Positions 8,577 to 18,361 of a stretch of DNA of 64,000 nt are shown here, piece after piece. Source of the stretch: Pseudomonas migulae. Lineage in GTDB: Bacteria > Pseudomonadota > Gammaproteobacteria > Pseudomonadales > Pseudomonadaceae. The stretch is taken from the NCBI RefSeq assembly GCF_024169315.1, contig NZ_JALJWR010000001.1, positions 3,522,501 through 3,586,500 of the forward strand. Reading direction: 5' to 3'. The stretch's first letter is position 1; each line of letters opens with the position of its first letter. Under the pieces are notes generated by a model, which saw nothing but the letters and a program-made list of their open reading frames with translations, did no database searches and had not been told where the DNA came from. The position numbers were made by a program, and so were the translations under genes.

Positions 8577-9422
8577 ATGGCTACCGATCAGGGCGAGTCG
8601 ATCCGTTTCTGGCAAACGGCGCCGTTGGCCGGGGTCGAGTTGTTGTCCGCGCGCTACATCGAACACCGTTTTGCCCCGCATGTGCATGACGGTTACGTGA
8701 TCGGCATGATCATGGCCGGCGCTCAGCGTTATCGCTATCGCGGCGCCGAACACCTGGCGGGCAGCGGCACGCTGGTACTGATCAATCCGGATGAACTGCA
8801 CACCGGCCACAAGGGCACGGAAGATGGTTGGCTGTACCGGGCGTTTTATCCCGACAGCGAGCAGATTCTGTCGCTGCTGACCGAGCTGGAACTGCCGACC
8901 CACACCTTGCCGGCGTTTGGCGCGACGCTCTATCGCGATCCCGATCTGGTGAAGGGTTTCTGCCAACTGCATCGACTGCTGGAAACACCGTCAACCGCTC
9001 TGCAGCAGCAGACGGCATGGCGGGAATTGATGCTGTCGCTGCTGCAACGTCACGCTGCTGTCCCGGACGCGGGCAAGCCCGGCAAGGAACATCGAGCGGT
9101 GACCCTGGCCAAGGAACTGCTGCAGGCGCAATTGGCGGCACCGCCGTCGCTGGAAGAACTCGCGGCCGCGGTGAACCTGTCGCCGTTCCACTTCGCCCGG
9201 GTATTCCGCCGCGCCACTGGCATGCCACCGCACACCTGGCTGATACAGCAGCGCATCGCCCGGGCACGGGGGTTATTGCAGGGTGGATGCTTGCCGCTGG
9301 AAGTGGCCACGCAATTGGGATTTGCCGATCAGAGCCACCTGAATCGGCAGTTCAAGCAGGTTTACGGGGTTGGGCCGGGGGCGTATCGAAATGCGCGGCA
9401 GTTGCTGACGACACATCCCTAA
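8577..9422 (+). CDS. AraC family transcriptional regulator
   Basis: A 281-aa regulator with an N-terminal cupin-like sensing domain (HRFAPHVHDGYVIG at about 23-36, then VLINPDELHTGHKG) and a C-terminal double helix-turn-helix. The second half contains LEELAAAVNLSPFHFARVFRRATGMPP, the first HTH, and GFADQSHLNRQFKQVYGVGP, the second. It starts 4 bp after the hydrolase stop. The target is unknown. In related genomes such regulators often sit beside amino-acid exporters, but no exporter gene is adjacent here. Confidence 0.9.
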   Translation: MATDQGESIRFWQTAPLAGVELLSARYIEHRFAPHVHDGYVIGMIMAGAQRYRYRGAEHLAGSGTLVLINPDELHTGHKGTEDGWLYRAFYPDSEQILSLLTELELPTHTLPAFGATLYRDPDLVKGFCQLHRLLETPSTALQQQTAWRELMLSLLQRHAAVPDAGKPGKEHRAVTLAKELLQAQLAAPPSLEELAAAVNLSPFHFARVFRRATGMPPHTWLIQQRIARARGLLQGGCLPLEVATQLGFADQSHLNRQFKQVYGVGPGAYRNARQLLTTHP

Positions 9423-9453
9423 TGTGGGAACGTCGCCCGGCCCTTCCCACATT
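9421..9453. terminator. Bidirectional hairpin between araC-type gene and sseA
   Basis: AATGTGGGAA (9421-9430) and TTCCCACATT (9444-9453) form a perfect 10-bp stem with a 13-nt loop. It starts inside the AraC stop codon and lies 10 bp before the end of the convergent sseA. TTTGATTTGTGTTT follows on the plus strand. Position between convergent genes suggests a two-way terminator. The GTGGGA core also resembles a decayed REP. Confidence 0.6.
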
Positions 9454-9463
9454 TGATTTGTGT

Positions 9464-10318
9464 TTATTCGCCGACGGCGACGCCCCGCGCAGGCTCGTTG
9501 ATCCACTCGCTCCACGACCCGGCATACAACGATCCCAACGGATATCCCGCAAGGCACAACGCAAACAGATTATGGCAAGCCGTCACACCAGAGCCGCAGT
9601 AAGCCACCAGATCACTCGGTGAGCGATTGCCCAGTTTGGCGGCAAACCGCTGCTTGAGCTGATCGGCCGGGAGGAAATGCCCGTCGCTGCCCAGGTTGTC
9701 GGTGAACGCCGCGCACTGCGCGCCGGGAATGTGTCCGGCGATCGGGTCGATCGGTTCCACTTCGCCCTTGAAACGCGGCAAGGCGCGAGCATCGAGCAGG
9801 GTCAATTCGGGTTGGCCGAGGCGTTGCTGGAGCTGATCGGCGTTCAGGATCAGCGCATTGTCCGGCGTACCGTTAAAGGTGCCACGCTCACCACCGGGAG
9901 CATCGAGACTCAGGGGCAAACCCGCCGCATGCCAGGCCTTGAGCCCGCCATCGAGGATGAACACACCGTCGCGCTTGCCCAGCCAGGCCAGCAACCACCA
10001 GGCCCGCGCCGCATAGGCGCCGGGGCCGTCGTCATACAAAACCACTTCGCTGTCGGCATCGATGCCCCAGGCCTGCAAACGCTCGATCAAGTCTTCAGGC
10101 TCGGGCAACGGATGGCGCCCGGTCACACCCTTGATGACCGTCCCGCTCAAGTCGCGTTCAAGATCGGCAAAACTCGACCCGGCAATATGCCCTTCGGCAT
10201 AGCTGCGCTGGCCGTAATCCGGGTCTTCGAGGGCAAAACGACAATCCAGAATCACCAGACCCGGCTGCTCCTTTTTCAGGTCCAGTGCTTGCGGGCTGAT
10301 CAATTGCGCAATGGGCAT
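9464..10318 (-). CDS. sseA: 3-mercaptopyruvate sulfurtransferase
   Basis: Transfers sulfur from 3-mercaptopyruvate to thiol acceptors or cyanide. The 284 aa hold two rhodanese domains, an N-terminal structural one (ILDCRFALEDPDYG) and a C-terminal catalytic one. The active loop is CGSGVTA, with catalytic Cys at about residue 241. This CG(S/T)GVTA loop separates mercaptopyruvate from thiosulfate sulfurtransferases. The gene ends convergently with the AraC-type gene and is preceded by a TetR gene on the same strand, 32 bp upstream. Confidence 0.9.
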   Translation of the reverse strand: MPIAQLISPQALDLKKEQPGLVILDCRFALEDPDYGQRSYAEGHIAGSSFADLERDLSGTVIKGVTGRHPLPEPEDLIERLQAWGIDADSEVVLYDDGPGAYAARAWWLLAWLGKRDGVFILDGGLKAWHAAGLPLSLDAPGGERGTFNGTPDNALILNADQLQQRLGQPELTLLDARALPRFKGEVEPIDPIAGHIPGAQCAAFTDNLGSDGHFLPADQLKQRFAAKLGNRSPSDLVAYCGSGVTACHNLFALCLAGYPLGSLYAGSWSEWINEPARGVAVGE

Positions 10319-10350
10319 AACGGGCTCCAGTGATTAGGCGATGTCTGATC

Positions 10351-11022
10351 CTACTGTACTTCTTCCAGGGCTTGCGCCAACGGCACGTAAAACTCCTCGA
10401 ACAAGGCGTTGACCGCATCACGGGATTGGTCCGTGACGAACCCGGCCTCCAGCACCAGCACCTGGTACACCCCACGTTTGATCGCCTGTTCGCTCAGGTG
10501 ATTGGAGTTTTCCCGCGTGGTGCACAGGAAACGCACCCATGACGTCAGGATGATCCAGGCGTTGAGCGTCAGGGATTCGATCTGCACGCGATCCATCTCC
10601 AGGATGCCGGCCTCGACGAACCCTTTGTAGATCGCCGTGCCTTGGATCACGCAGCGCTGGGAAAAACGTCGGTAACGGGCGGCCAGTTCCGGATCGCTGT
10701 CGAGCAAATGCTCGAGGTCGCGGTGCAAAAACCGGTAGCGCCACATGGCCGCCAGCAACTCCTGGAGGTAGTAACGCTTGTCCTCCACCGTCGCGGCGCG
10801 CCCCTGGGGCGGGCGCAGGAAGCTGTCCACCAGGCTTTCGTACTCACTGAACAACACGGCGATGATCGCCTGCTTGTTGGGGAAGTGGTAGTACAGGTTG
10901 CCCGGGGAAATTTCCATGTGGGCAGCAATGTGGTTGGTGCTGATGCTGCGCTCGCCCTGCTGATTGAACAGCTCCAGGCTGTTCTGCACGATGCGCTCGC
11001 TGGTTTTGATCCGTGGGGCCAT
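10351..11022 (-). CDS. TetR/AcrR family transcriptional regulator
   Basis: A 223-aa repressor-type regulator. The N-terminal HTH is clear: RIVQNSLELFNQQGERSIS followed by TNHIAAHMEISPGNLYYHFPNK at about 30-51. The C-terminal ligand domain is predominantly helical and not assignable to a ligand. The gene is divergent from the aldehyde dehydrogenase gene, with 140 bp between starts. A 26-bp dyad over that promoter (11113-11138) is the likely operator, so the regulator probably controls the ALDH/Tat/GMC genes. Confidence 0.92.
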   Translation of the reverse strand: MAPRIKTSERIVQNSLELFNQQGERSISTNHIAAHMEISPGNLYYHFPNKQAIIAVLFSEYESLVDSFLRPPQGRAATVEDKRYYLQELLAAMWRYRFLHRDLEHLLDSDPELAARYRRFSQRCVIQGTAIYKGFVEAGILEMDRVQIESLTLNAWIILTSWVRFLCTTRENSNHLSEQAIKRGVYQVLVLEAGFVTDQSRDAVNALFEEFYVPLAQALEEVQ

Positions 11023-11112
11023 GGCTTGAGCTTTAATTCAGAGGGCGTTGACGGGCATCTTACGACCTAACCGCCCGTGGATAAAACTAGGCTGTGCCAG
11101 GATGTCATTTGA

Positions 11113-11138
11113 CTTTCTAGAGCATAGACTCTAAAAAG
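11113..11138 (+). promoter_or_regulatory. Promoter with overlapping TetR-type operator for the ALDH operon
   Basis: TTGACT (11109-11114) and TAAAAA (11132-11137) are spaced by 17 bp, a plausible sigma-70 promoter about 25 bp upstream of the ALDH start. Across it lies a dyad, CTTTCTAGAG (11113-11122) and CTCTAAAAAG (11129-11138), which pair at 9 of 10 positions around CATAGA. An operator occluding both promoter boxes fits TetR repression by the divergent regulator. This is an inference from position and symmetry. Confidence 0.6.
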
Positions 11139-11162
11139 CTCTTCACAACAATAAGCCCGGAG

Positions 11163-12599
11163 ATGACCATGTCTGCTGAAATTGCCTACCTTCAGAACTT
11201 GCAGCAGCCATTGGAAGAACTCCAGACCCTGTTCGACGCCCAGCGCGCAGCCTATGCCGCCAACCCGATGCCGCCCGCGGCGCAGCGCCAGCAATGGCTC
11301 AAAGCCCTGCGGGATTTGTTGAGCACGGAACGCCAGGCGCTGATCGACGCCATCAGCCAGGACTTCAGCCACCGCAGCGCCGATGAAACCCTGCTCGCCG
11401 AACTGATGCCGAGCCTGCACGGCATTCACTATGCCAGTCAGCACCTCAAAGGCTGGATGAAGCCGTCACGGCGCAAAGTCGGCGTGGCCTTTCAGCCCGC
11501 CTCGGCCAAAGTCGTTTATCAGCCGCTGGGCGTGGTCGGGGTGATCGTGCCCTGGAACTACCCGCTGTATCTGGCCATCGGCCCTTTGGTGGGTGCGTTG
11601 TCGGCGGGCAATCGGGTGATGCTCAAACTGAGCGAGTCGACCCCCGCCACCGGCCTGCTGCTCAAGGCATTGCTGGGCCGGATCTTTCCCGAAGACCTGG
11701 TGTGCGTGGTGCTCGGCGAGGCCGATATCGGCGTGGCGTTCTCCCGCCTGCGTTTCGACCACCTGTTGTTCACCGGCGCCACCAGCATCGGCAAACATGT
11801 GATGCGCGCGGCCGCCGAGAACCTGACGCCGGTGACGCTGGAACTGGGCGGAAAATCCCCGGCCATCGTTTCCCGGGATGTGCCATTGAAAGATGCCGCC
11901 GAACGCATCGCCTTCGGCAAGACGCTCAACGCCGGACAAACCTGCGTCGCCCCGGACTACGTGCTGGTGCCGGAAGACCGCGTAGGTTCTTTCATCGAAG
12001 CCTATCGTCAGGCAGTTCGCGGATTTTATCCGACCCTCGCCGACAACCCGGACTACACCGCGATCATCAATGACCGACAACTGGCCCGGCTCAACGGCTA
12101 CATCAGCGATGCCACCAGCAAAGGCGCGCTGCTGATCCCGTTGTTCGACCAGGGCCAGGGGCGCCGCATGAGCCATAGCCTGCTGCTCAACGTCACTGAC
12201 GACATGATGGTGATGCAGGACGAAATCTTCGGTCCGCTGCTGCCGATCGTTCCGTACAAGGACCTGGATGAAGCGTTTGCCTACATCAGCCAGCGACCTC
12301 GTCCGCTGGCGCTGTATTACTTCGGCTACGACAAGCGCGAACAAAACCGCGTCCTGCACGAGACTCACTCCGGCGGCGTGTGCCTGAACGACACGTTGCT
12401 GCATGTTGCCCAGGACGACATGCCGTTCGGCGGCATCGGCGCTTCCGGCATGGGCCATTACCACGGCCATGAAGGTTTCCTGACGTTCAGCAAGGCCAAA
12501 GGCGTGCTGATCAAACAACGTTTCAACGCGGCGAAGCTGATTTACCCGCCGTACGGCAAATCCATCCAGAAACTGATCCAGAAGCTGTTTATCCGCTAA
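11163..12599 (+). CDS. Coniferyl-aldehyde-dehydrogenase-like aldehyde dehydrogenase
   Basis: An NAD(P)-dependent aldehyde dehydrogenase of 478 aa that oxidises an aldehyde to the acid. The general-base motif LELGGKSP places the catalytic Glu at about residue 227, and NAGQTCVAPDY places the catalytic Cys at about 261. The substrate-free N-terminus and the C-terminal hydrophobic tail (YPPYGKSIQKLIQKLFIR) match the CalB class of membrane-prone ALDHs. ATGs at 11163 and 11169 are both possible; 11163 is used. It is probably co-transcribed with the Tat and GMC genes downstream, and repressed by the divergent TetR. The natural substrate is not known. Confidence 0.88.
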   Translation: MTMSAEIAYLQNLQQPLEELQTLFDAQRAAYAANPMPPAAQRQQWLKALRDLLSTERQALIDAISQDFSHRSADETLLAELMPSLHGIHYASQHLKGWMKPSRRKVGVAFQPASAKVVYQPLGVVGVIVPWNYPLYLAIGPLVGALSAGNRVMLKLSESTPATGLLLKALLGRIFPEDLVCVVLGEADIGVAFSRLRFDHLLFTGATSIGKHVMRAAAENLTPVTLELGGKSPAIVSRDVPLKDAAERIAFGKTLNAGQTCVAPDYVLVPEDRVGSFIEAYRQAVRGFYPTLADNPDYTAIINDRQLARLNGYISDATSKGALLIPLFDQGQGRRMSHSLLLNVTDDMMVMQDEIFGPLLPIVPYKDLDEAFAYISQRPRPLALYYFGYDKREQNRVLHETHSGGVCLNDTLLHVAQDDMPFGGIGASGMGHYHGHEGFLTFSKAKGVLIKQRFNAAKLIYPPYGKSIQKLIQKLFIR

Positions 12600-12627
12600 C
12601 GGTACTCTTTTCCGGGAAATAACAATA

Positions 12628-13173
12628 ATGAGCCCAGGCCTGTCCGATACACCCGCGCTGTCTCGGCGCGGCTTTCTTCAATTCAGCCTCGGCGCGAGTG
12701 CTTTTCTGGCCACGGTCGGATTGGGCGCGAGCCTCAGCGGTTGTTCGTCGAGCATCCCGGCCAGCGGTTTCGCGATGCTGCGCAGCGGCGACCTGCTGTT
12801 TTTGCGAGCGCTGATTCCGGTGATGCTCGAGGGTGCCGTGGTCGCCGGGAAAATGCCGGCGGCGGTCGACCAGACCTTACTTTGCCTGGATAACGGCCTG
12901 AATCACCTGTCGCCGGAAATGCTCAAGCTGACCCGACAATTGTTCGATGTGCTGGGGATGGCCGTGACTCGCGGACCGCTGACCGGGATCTGGGGCAGTT
13001 GGGAAAACGCCAGCGCCGACGAGATCCGGCATTTTCTTGATCGTTGGGAAAACAGCTCGTTCAGCCTGTTGCGCATGGGGCACAGCTCGTTGCAGCAAAT
13101 GGTGATGATGGCGTGGTACAGCCGGGCTGAATCGTGGGCGCATTGCGGGTATCCCGGGCCTCCGACCGTTTGA
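12628..13173 (+). CDS. Tat-signal small subunit, gluconate-2-dehydrogenase subunit 3-like
   Basis: A 181-aa protein with a twin-arginine leader. SRRGFLQFSLG at about 12-22 is followed by a hydrophobic run and LSGC, so it may also be a lipoprotein. The mature part (FLRALIPVMLEGAV, then a C-terminal GYPGPP) resembles the small, helical subunit 3 of membrane-linked FAD dehydrogenases. It lies directly before a GMC flavoprotein that lacks its own signal. In characterised relatives the small subunit guides the large one through Tat. The same role here is an inference. Confidence 0.7.
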   Translation: MSPGLSDTPALSRRGFLQFSLGASAFLATVGLGASLSGCSSSIPASGFAMLRSGDLLFLRALIPVMLEGAVVAGKMPAAVDQTLLCLDNGLNHLSPEMLKLTRQLFDVLGMAVTRGPLTGIWGSWENASADEIRHFLDRWENSSFSLLRMGHSSLQQMVMMAWYSRAESWAHCGYPGPPTV

Positions 13174-13189
13174 GACCGAGGCGTCCCCT

Positions 13190-13255
13190 TCGCGGGCAAG
13201 CCTCGCTCCTACAGAAGCGCGTAGACCTTGTAGGAGCGAGGCTTGCCCGCGAAGG
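13190..13255. repeat. REP inverted pair (REPIN)
   Basis: Two REP arms in opposite orientation, TTCGCGGGCAAGCCTCGCTCC at the left and GGAGCGAGGCTTGCCCGCGAA at the right, lie in the gap between the Tat-subunit gene and the GMC gene. The arms pair over more than 25 bp. The gap is inside a probable operon, so the hairpin may affect read-through to the GMC gene. Confidence 0.9.
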
Positions 13256-13303
13256 CGCCAGCCGCATCACCACAGAATCCAAAAATAACAAGAGAACACA
13301 AAC

Positions 13304-14899
13304 ATGCCCGTACCCGACCCGTTCCGCGAAGGCATGGCCCGCGGCTGGAAAACCCACAACAGCTCGCAACTGACCGAAGACCTGACCCTTGAAGCGGACG
13401 TGGCGATCATCGGCAGCGGCGCGGGGGGCGGCACCACCGCCGAAATCCTCAGCGCCGCTGGCTACAAGGTGTTGCTGATCGAAGAAGGCCCGCTCAAGAC
13501 CAGCAGCGATTTCAAGCTGCTCGAAGACCAGGCCTACACCAGCCTCTATCAGGAAGGCATCGGCCGCATGAGCAAGGACGGCGCGATCACCATCCTTCAA
13601 GGCCGGGCGGTGGGCGGCACCACGCTGATCAACTGGACATCGAGCTTTCGTACCCCGGACCCGACCCTCGAACACTGGGCCAGGGAGCACGACGTCAAAG
13701 GCCACAGCCCCGCGGAGATGGCGCCCTGGTTCGAGAAAATGGAACAGCGTCTAGGTGTCGCGCCGTGGATGGTCCCGCCGAACGCCAACAACGACGTGAT
13801 CCGCAAGGGCTGCGAGAAGCTCGGTTACACCTGGCACGTCATCCCGCGCAACGTGCGCGGTTGCTGGAACCTCGGTTATTGCGGCATGGGCTGCCCGACC
13901 AACGCCAAGCAATCGATGATGGTCACGACGATTCCGGCGACCCTGGAAAAGGGTGGCGAACTGATTTACCTCGCCCGCGCTGAAAAATTATCGATCAAGG
14001 ACGGCAAAGTCACGGGCCTGCAATGCGTGGCCATGGACGACCGTTGCGTCGCCCCCACGGGCAAGACGATCACGGTCAAGGCGCGGCATTACGTGCTGGC
14101 CGGCGGTGGGATCAACAGCCCCGCGCTGCTGTTGAGATCAGAGGCGCCAGACCCGCACGAGCGGCTGGGCAAACGAACGTTTTTGCATTTGGTGAACATG
14201 TCCGCCGGGCTGTTCGACGAGGTGATCAACCCGTTCTACGGCGCGCCGCAGTCGATCTACTCCGACCATTTTCAATGGCAGGACGGTACGACCGGCAAGA
14301 TGGCTTACAAACTCGAAGTGCCACCGCTGCACCCGGCGCTGGCGGCCACTCTGCTCGGCGGTTTCGGCAAGGAAAACGCACAGCACATGGAAAACCTGCC
14401 CCATACCCACGCCATGCTGGCGCTGCTGCGCGATGGTTTTCACCCGGACAGCCCCGGCGGCAGCGTCGAGTTGCGCGGTGACAACACGCCAGTGCTCGAC
14501 TATCAGGTTTCAGCCTATGCCTGGGACGGTTTGCGCCGGGCGTTCCACAGCATGGCCGAGATCCAGTTCGCCGGCGGTGCCAACGCCGTCATGCCGATGC
14601 ACGCCGACGCGCGTTACGTGAAAACCCTGGCCGAAGCGCGCACGCTGATCGACGGTTTGAGCCTTGAGCTGTATCGCACACGCCTGGGCAGTGCCCATGT
14701 GATGGGCGGTTGCGCCATGGGCGAAGACCCGAAAAACGCCGTGGCCGACAGCCTTGGCCGGCATCATCAACTCAGCAACCTGTCGATCCACGACGGCTCG
14801 CTGTTCCCCACCAGCATTGGCGCAAACCCGCAATTGTCGGTCTACGGGCTGACAGCGCAATTGGCGACTTCGCTCGTCGAACGTTTGAAAAACCCGTGA
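13304..14899 (+). CDS. GMC family FAD-dependent oxidoreductase (alcohol dehydrogenase type)
   Basis: A 531-aa glucose-methanol-choline oxidoreductase. DVAIIGSGAGGGTTAE at about 28-43 is the FAD-binding Rossmann loop. GRAVGGTTLINW is the GMC signature, and a late HVMGGCAMG plus IGANPQLSVYGL form the C-terminal signature. A cysteine cluster, CWNLGYCGMGCP near residue 188, is typical of the long-chain alcohol oxidase branch and might hold a cluster or disulfide. There is no export signal. The gene follows a Tat-leader small subunit and an ALDH, so a pathway alcohol to aldehyde to acid is likely. The substrate is unknown. Confidence 0.85.
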   Translation: MPVPDPFREGMARGWKTHNSSQLTEDLTLEADVAIIGSGAGGGTTAEILSAAGYKVLLIEEGPLKTSSDFKLLEDQAYTSLYQEGIGRMSKDGAITILQGRAVGGTTLINWTSSFRTPDPTLEHWAREHDVKGHSPAEMAPWFEKMEQRLGVAPWMVPPNANNDVIRKGCEKLGYTWHVIPRNVRGCWNLGYCGMGCPTNAKQSMMVTTIPATLEKGGELIYLARAEKLSIKDGKVTGLQCVAMDDRCVAPTGKTITVKARHYVLAGGGINSPALLLRSEAPDPHERLGKRTFLHLVNMSAGLFDEVINPFYGAPQSIYSDHFQWQDGTTGKMAYKLEVPPLHPALAATLLGGFGKENAQHMENLPHTHAMLALLRDGFHPDSPGGSVELRGDNTPVLDYQVSAYAWDGLRRAFHSMAEIQFAGGANAVMPMHADARYVKTLAEARTLIDGLSLELYRTRLGSAHVMGGCAMGEDPKNAVADSLGRHHQLSNLSIHDGSLFPTSIGANPQLSVYGLTAQLATSLVERLKNP

Positions 14900-14927
14900 A
14901 AAGAGCGAATATTCCCACCGTCTATAG

Positions 14928-15869
<942 letters not shown>

Positions 15870-15893
15870 ATTTGCGGTGTCTGTCCTGACGCC

Positions 15894-15986
15894 ATCGCGG
15901 GCAAGCCCGCTCCCACAGGGTAATGGGTGTACACAAAAATTGTGGTCAACTCAAAACCTTGTGGGAGCGGGCTTGCCCGCGATGAG
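15894..15986. repeat. REP inverted pair (REPIN)
   Basis: Left arm ATCGCGGGCAAGCCCGCTCC at 15894-15916 and right arm GGAGCGGGCTTGCCCGCGAT at about 15960-15985, with a 44-nt A+T-richer spacer. It lies between the ferredoxin gene and the convergent small exported protein gene. Confidence 0.9.
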
Positions 15987-16017
15987 GCCATCCACTACAC
16001 CGAAGATCTAACTGGTT

Positions 16018-16341
16018 TCACTCCCGCTGTTCAAACCCCTCCCCGATACACCCCAGACACCGCACAAACGCCGCCTTCGCCGGATCAACCACCAGCGCCT
16101 GCCCCGCATCGCCGACATTGCCGCCCAGCGCGGTAAACGGCAACGACACCACAAACGCCCCCGCACCGATCACCGTTGCCGCGACCAGCAAGGGTCGGGC
16201 AATCAGCAAATCGCCGAGCATGGCGTACGCTGGGGGATTCTGGATGGTGTAGCGCGGATCGCCGCTGCCGGTGTTGGCCGCCAGCACGGGCGCGCCGACG
16301 CTCAGCAGCACGACGACGGCAGCGGTTCGAAGCAGGTTCAT
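16018..16341 (-). CDS. Small exported protein of unknown function
   Basis: A 107-aa protein I do not recognise. It has a signal peptide ([17 protein letters not shown], cut expected after about residue 21) and a second hydrophobic stretch, [22 protein letters not shown], near 48-69. That suggests a membrane-attached product. The C-terminal part has a CLGC pair. The reading frame has normal pseudomonad codon use. It ends convergently with the ferredoxin gene and precedes mutM in the reverse order (mutM ends 49 bp upstream of its region). Confidence 0.7.
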   Translation of the reverse strand: MNLLRTAAVVVLLSVGAPVLAANTGSGDPRYTIQNPPAYAMLGDLLIARPLLVAATVIGAGAFVVSLPFTALGGNVGDAGQALVVDPAKAAFVRCLGCIGEGFEQRE

Positions 16342-16390
16342 GGCTTGGTCCTATAACAGTGGGAACACTGACTATAGACCGTAGGACATA

Positions 16391-17203
16391 TCAGCTCTGG
16401 CAGCGCGGGCAAAAGACGCTGGCGCGTTGCCCGAGTTTGACTTCCCGCAGCTCCGTCCCGCAGACCTTGCACGGCTGACTGCCACGGCCGTACACGAACA
16501 ATTCCTGCTGGAAATAACCTGGCTGGCCGTCGCCGCCGATAAAGTCGCGCAACGTCGTACCGCCGCGCTCGATGGCGGCGGCCAGAATGCGTTTGATCTC
16601 GATCGCCAATTTCAAATAGCGCGCCCGGGAAATGCTCTTGGCCTCACGACGCGGGTCGATACCGGCCGCGAACAACGCTTCAGTCGCGTAGATATTGCCG
16701 ACGCCGACCACCACCGCGTTGTCCATGATGAACGGCTTGACCGCCATCGAACGCCCGCGGGACTGCTGGAACAGGCGCTCGCCGTCGAACAGGTCGGTCA
16801 ACGGCTCCGGCCCCAGGCGAATCAGCAATTCGTGGTTGAGCGGGTCGAGGCTCCAGAGCATCGCGCCGAACCGTCGCGGGTCGGTGTAACGCAGGGCCAG
16901 GCCCGACTCCAACTCGATATCCACATGCTCATGCTTGGCGGCCGGCATGCCGACTTCCACCAGACGCAGATTGCCCGACATCCCCAAATGACTGATCAAC
17001 GTGCCCACTTCGGCATTGATCAGCAAGTACTTGGCGCGCCGCTCCACCAGCACGATGCGCTGGCCGGAGAGCCGCACATCCAGGTCTTCAGGGATCGGCC
17101 AGCGCAGGCGACGATCACGCACGATCACCCGGCTGACGCGCTGGCCTTCCAGGTGCGGCGCAATTCCGCGGCGGGTGGTTTCGACTTCCGGCAGTTCAGG
17201 CAT
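16391..17203 (-). CDS. mutM: Formamidopyrimidine-DNA glycosylase MutM
   Basis: Base-excision glycosylase/AP lyase that removes 8-oxoguanine and formamidopyrimidines. The 270 aa start [13 protein letters not shown], with Pro2 as catalytic nucleophile after Met removal and Glu3 as proton donor. The C-terminus is a four-cysteine zinc finger, CKVC then CPRC, within residues 245-268. The helix-two-turn-helix segment is intact ([13 protein letters not shown]). No anomaly is seen. Confidence 0.98.
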   Translation of the reverse strand: MPELPEVETTRRGIAPHLEGQRVSRVIVRDRRLRWPIPEDLDVRLSGQRIVLVERRAKYLLINAEVGTLISHLGMSGNLRLVEVGMPAAKHEHVDIELESGLALRYTDPRRFGAMLWSLDPLNHELLIRLGPEPLTDLFDGERLFQQSRGRSMAVKPFIMDNAVVVGVGNIYATEALFAAGIDPRREAKSISRARYLKLAIEIKRILAAAIERGGTTLRDFIGGDGQPGYFQQELFVYGRGSQPCKVCGTELREVKLGQRASVFCPRCQS

Positions 17204-17233
17204 GGTGCTCTCGAATCAGGCGCACACCCCCAC

Positions 17234-18103
17234 TCAGCGGTGAGTGCCGAGGTCGCGAATGGTTTGTTTGAGGGTGTCGAAGTCGTAGTCCGAGAGGCCC
17301 ACGTAATCGAGCACTAGCGGCGCGATGCTGTTCCATTCATGGTCCTCGGTCTGGTTGCCCAGTACCCGGTAGGACGCACAGATGTGCTCGGCCATCTTCA
17401 GGATGGCCAGCAGGTTTTTCAGCTGACTGTTGCGCGAAGACTCATCGCTGAAAATCGCCAGTGCATTGTGGTGATTGGCGATCGCCGTGCTCACGTGCTC
17501 CGGCAGGCGCCAGGATTTGGCTGTGTAGTAACCGACCACCGCATGGTTGGTATTGAACACCCGGTTTTCGGTGTCGACGATGCGGCATTCAGCACTGGCG
17601 CTGGCGTAGGCTTCTTCCAGAACGGTCATGTAGTTGGGGAAGCGCTGCAACATCAGCGGCACGCCGCAATCGTGGAACAGGCCCAGGGCGTACGCTTCAT
17701 CGCCCGCCTGGACGCCGATGCGCTTGGCCAGGCTCAGGCAGGTCATCGCCACGTCCTGAGCGGTGTCCCAGAAACGGTTCAGGGTGACGATGGTGTCATC
17801 GTTCATTTCGCCCTTGATCGACTGCGCGTTGATCAGGTTGATGATCGAACGGCTGCCCAGCAGATTCACCGCACGCTGGATCGAGGCGATCTTGTTACTC
17901 AAGCCGTAATACGGCGAGTTGACGATCTTCAGCAAGGCGCCAGAGAGGCCCGGGTCCTGGGAGATCAGCTTGGCGATCACTTCCAGGTCCGGATCGGGCA
18001 TGTACTGCTCCATCTGCAAATCCACCATGATCTGCGGCTGGGCCGGCACACTGATGCCTTGCAGGGACTGTTGGATCTGTTCGGTGGTCAGCTCTTGGGA
18101 CAT
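17234..18103 (-). CDS. HDOD domain signalling protein
   Basis: A 289-aa stand-alone HDOD protein. This family has an HD-like fold, usually without phosphodiesterase activity, and serves as an output or scaffold in two-component and cyclic-di-GMP networks. Seen motifs are ISQDPGLSGALLKIVNSPYYGL near 50-71, then RAVNLLGSRSIINLI, FHDCGVPLML and NHHNAL. It has no receiver or other sensor domain. It sits 30 bp upstream of mutM on the same strand, so the two may share a transcript. The partner is unknown. Confidence 0.9.
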   Translation of the reverse strand: MSQELTTEQIQQSLQGISVPAQPQIMVDLQMEQYMPDPDLEVIAKLISQDPGLSGALLKIVNSPYYGLSNKIASIQRAVNLLGSRSIINLINAQSIKGEMNDDTIVTLNRFWDTAQDVAMTCLSLAKRIGVQAGDEAYALGLFHDCGVPLMLQRFPNYMTVLEEAYASASAECRIVDTENRVFNTNHAVVGYYTAKSWRLPEHVSTAIANHHNALAIFSDESSRNSQLKNLLAILKMAEHICASYRVLGNQTEDHEWNSIAPLVLDYVGLSDYDFDTLKQTIRDLGTHR

Positions 18104-18213
18104 AAGTACACACTCTGGGACAGGTGGCGATTCTAACCTTTATAAAGTTGGATCCGACACCATGGCCGGCCTTTCGGACGAAGTTTCATATCGGCGTAGC
18201 GTTCGAAATCGCT

Positions 18214-18280
18214 TTCGCGGGCAAGCCTCGCTCCTACAGGTCTATACGAACCTGTGGGAGCGAGGCTTGCCCGCGAAGAG
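18214..18280. repeat. REP inverted pair (REPIN)
   Basis: Left arm TTCGCGGGCAAGCCTCGCTCC (from 18214) and right arm GGAGCGAGGCTTGCCCGCGAA (to 18278), separated by a short spacer. It sits between the divergent HDOD and rlmI genes, about 85 bp before the rlmI start. Confidence 0.9.
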
Positions 18281-18361
18281 GCCATCAGCGTTTCATCGCC
18301 CACCCAGCCCGCCCCAAGCCTCAACACGCTATACTCCCGCTCTTTTTTCCGGAGCGACGTC

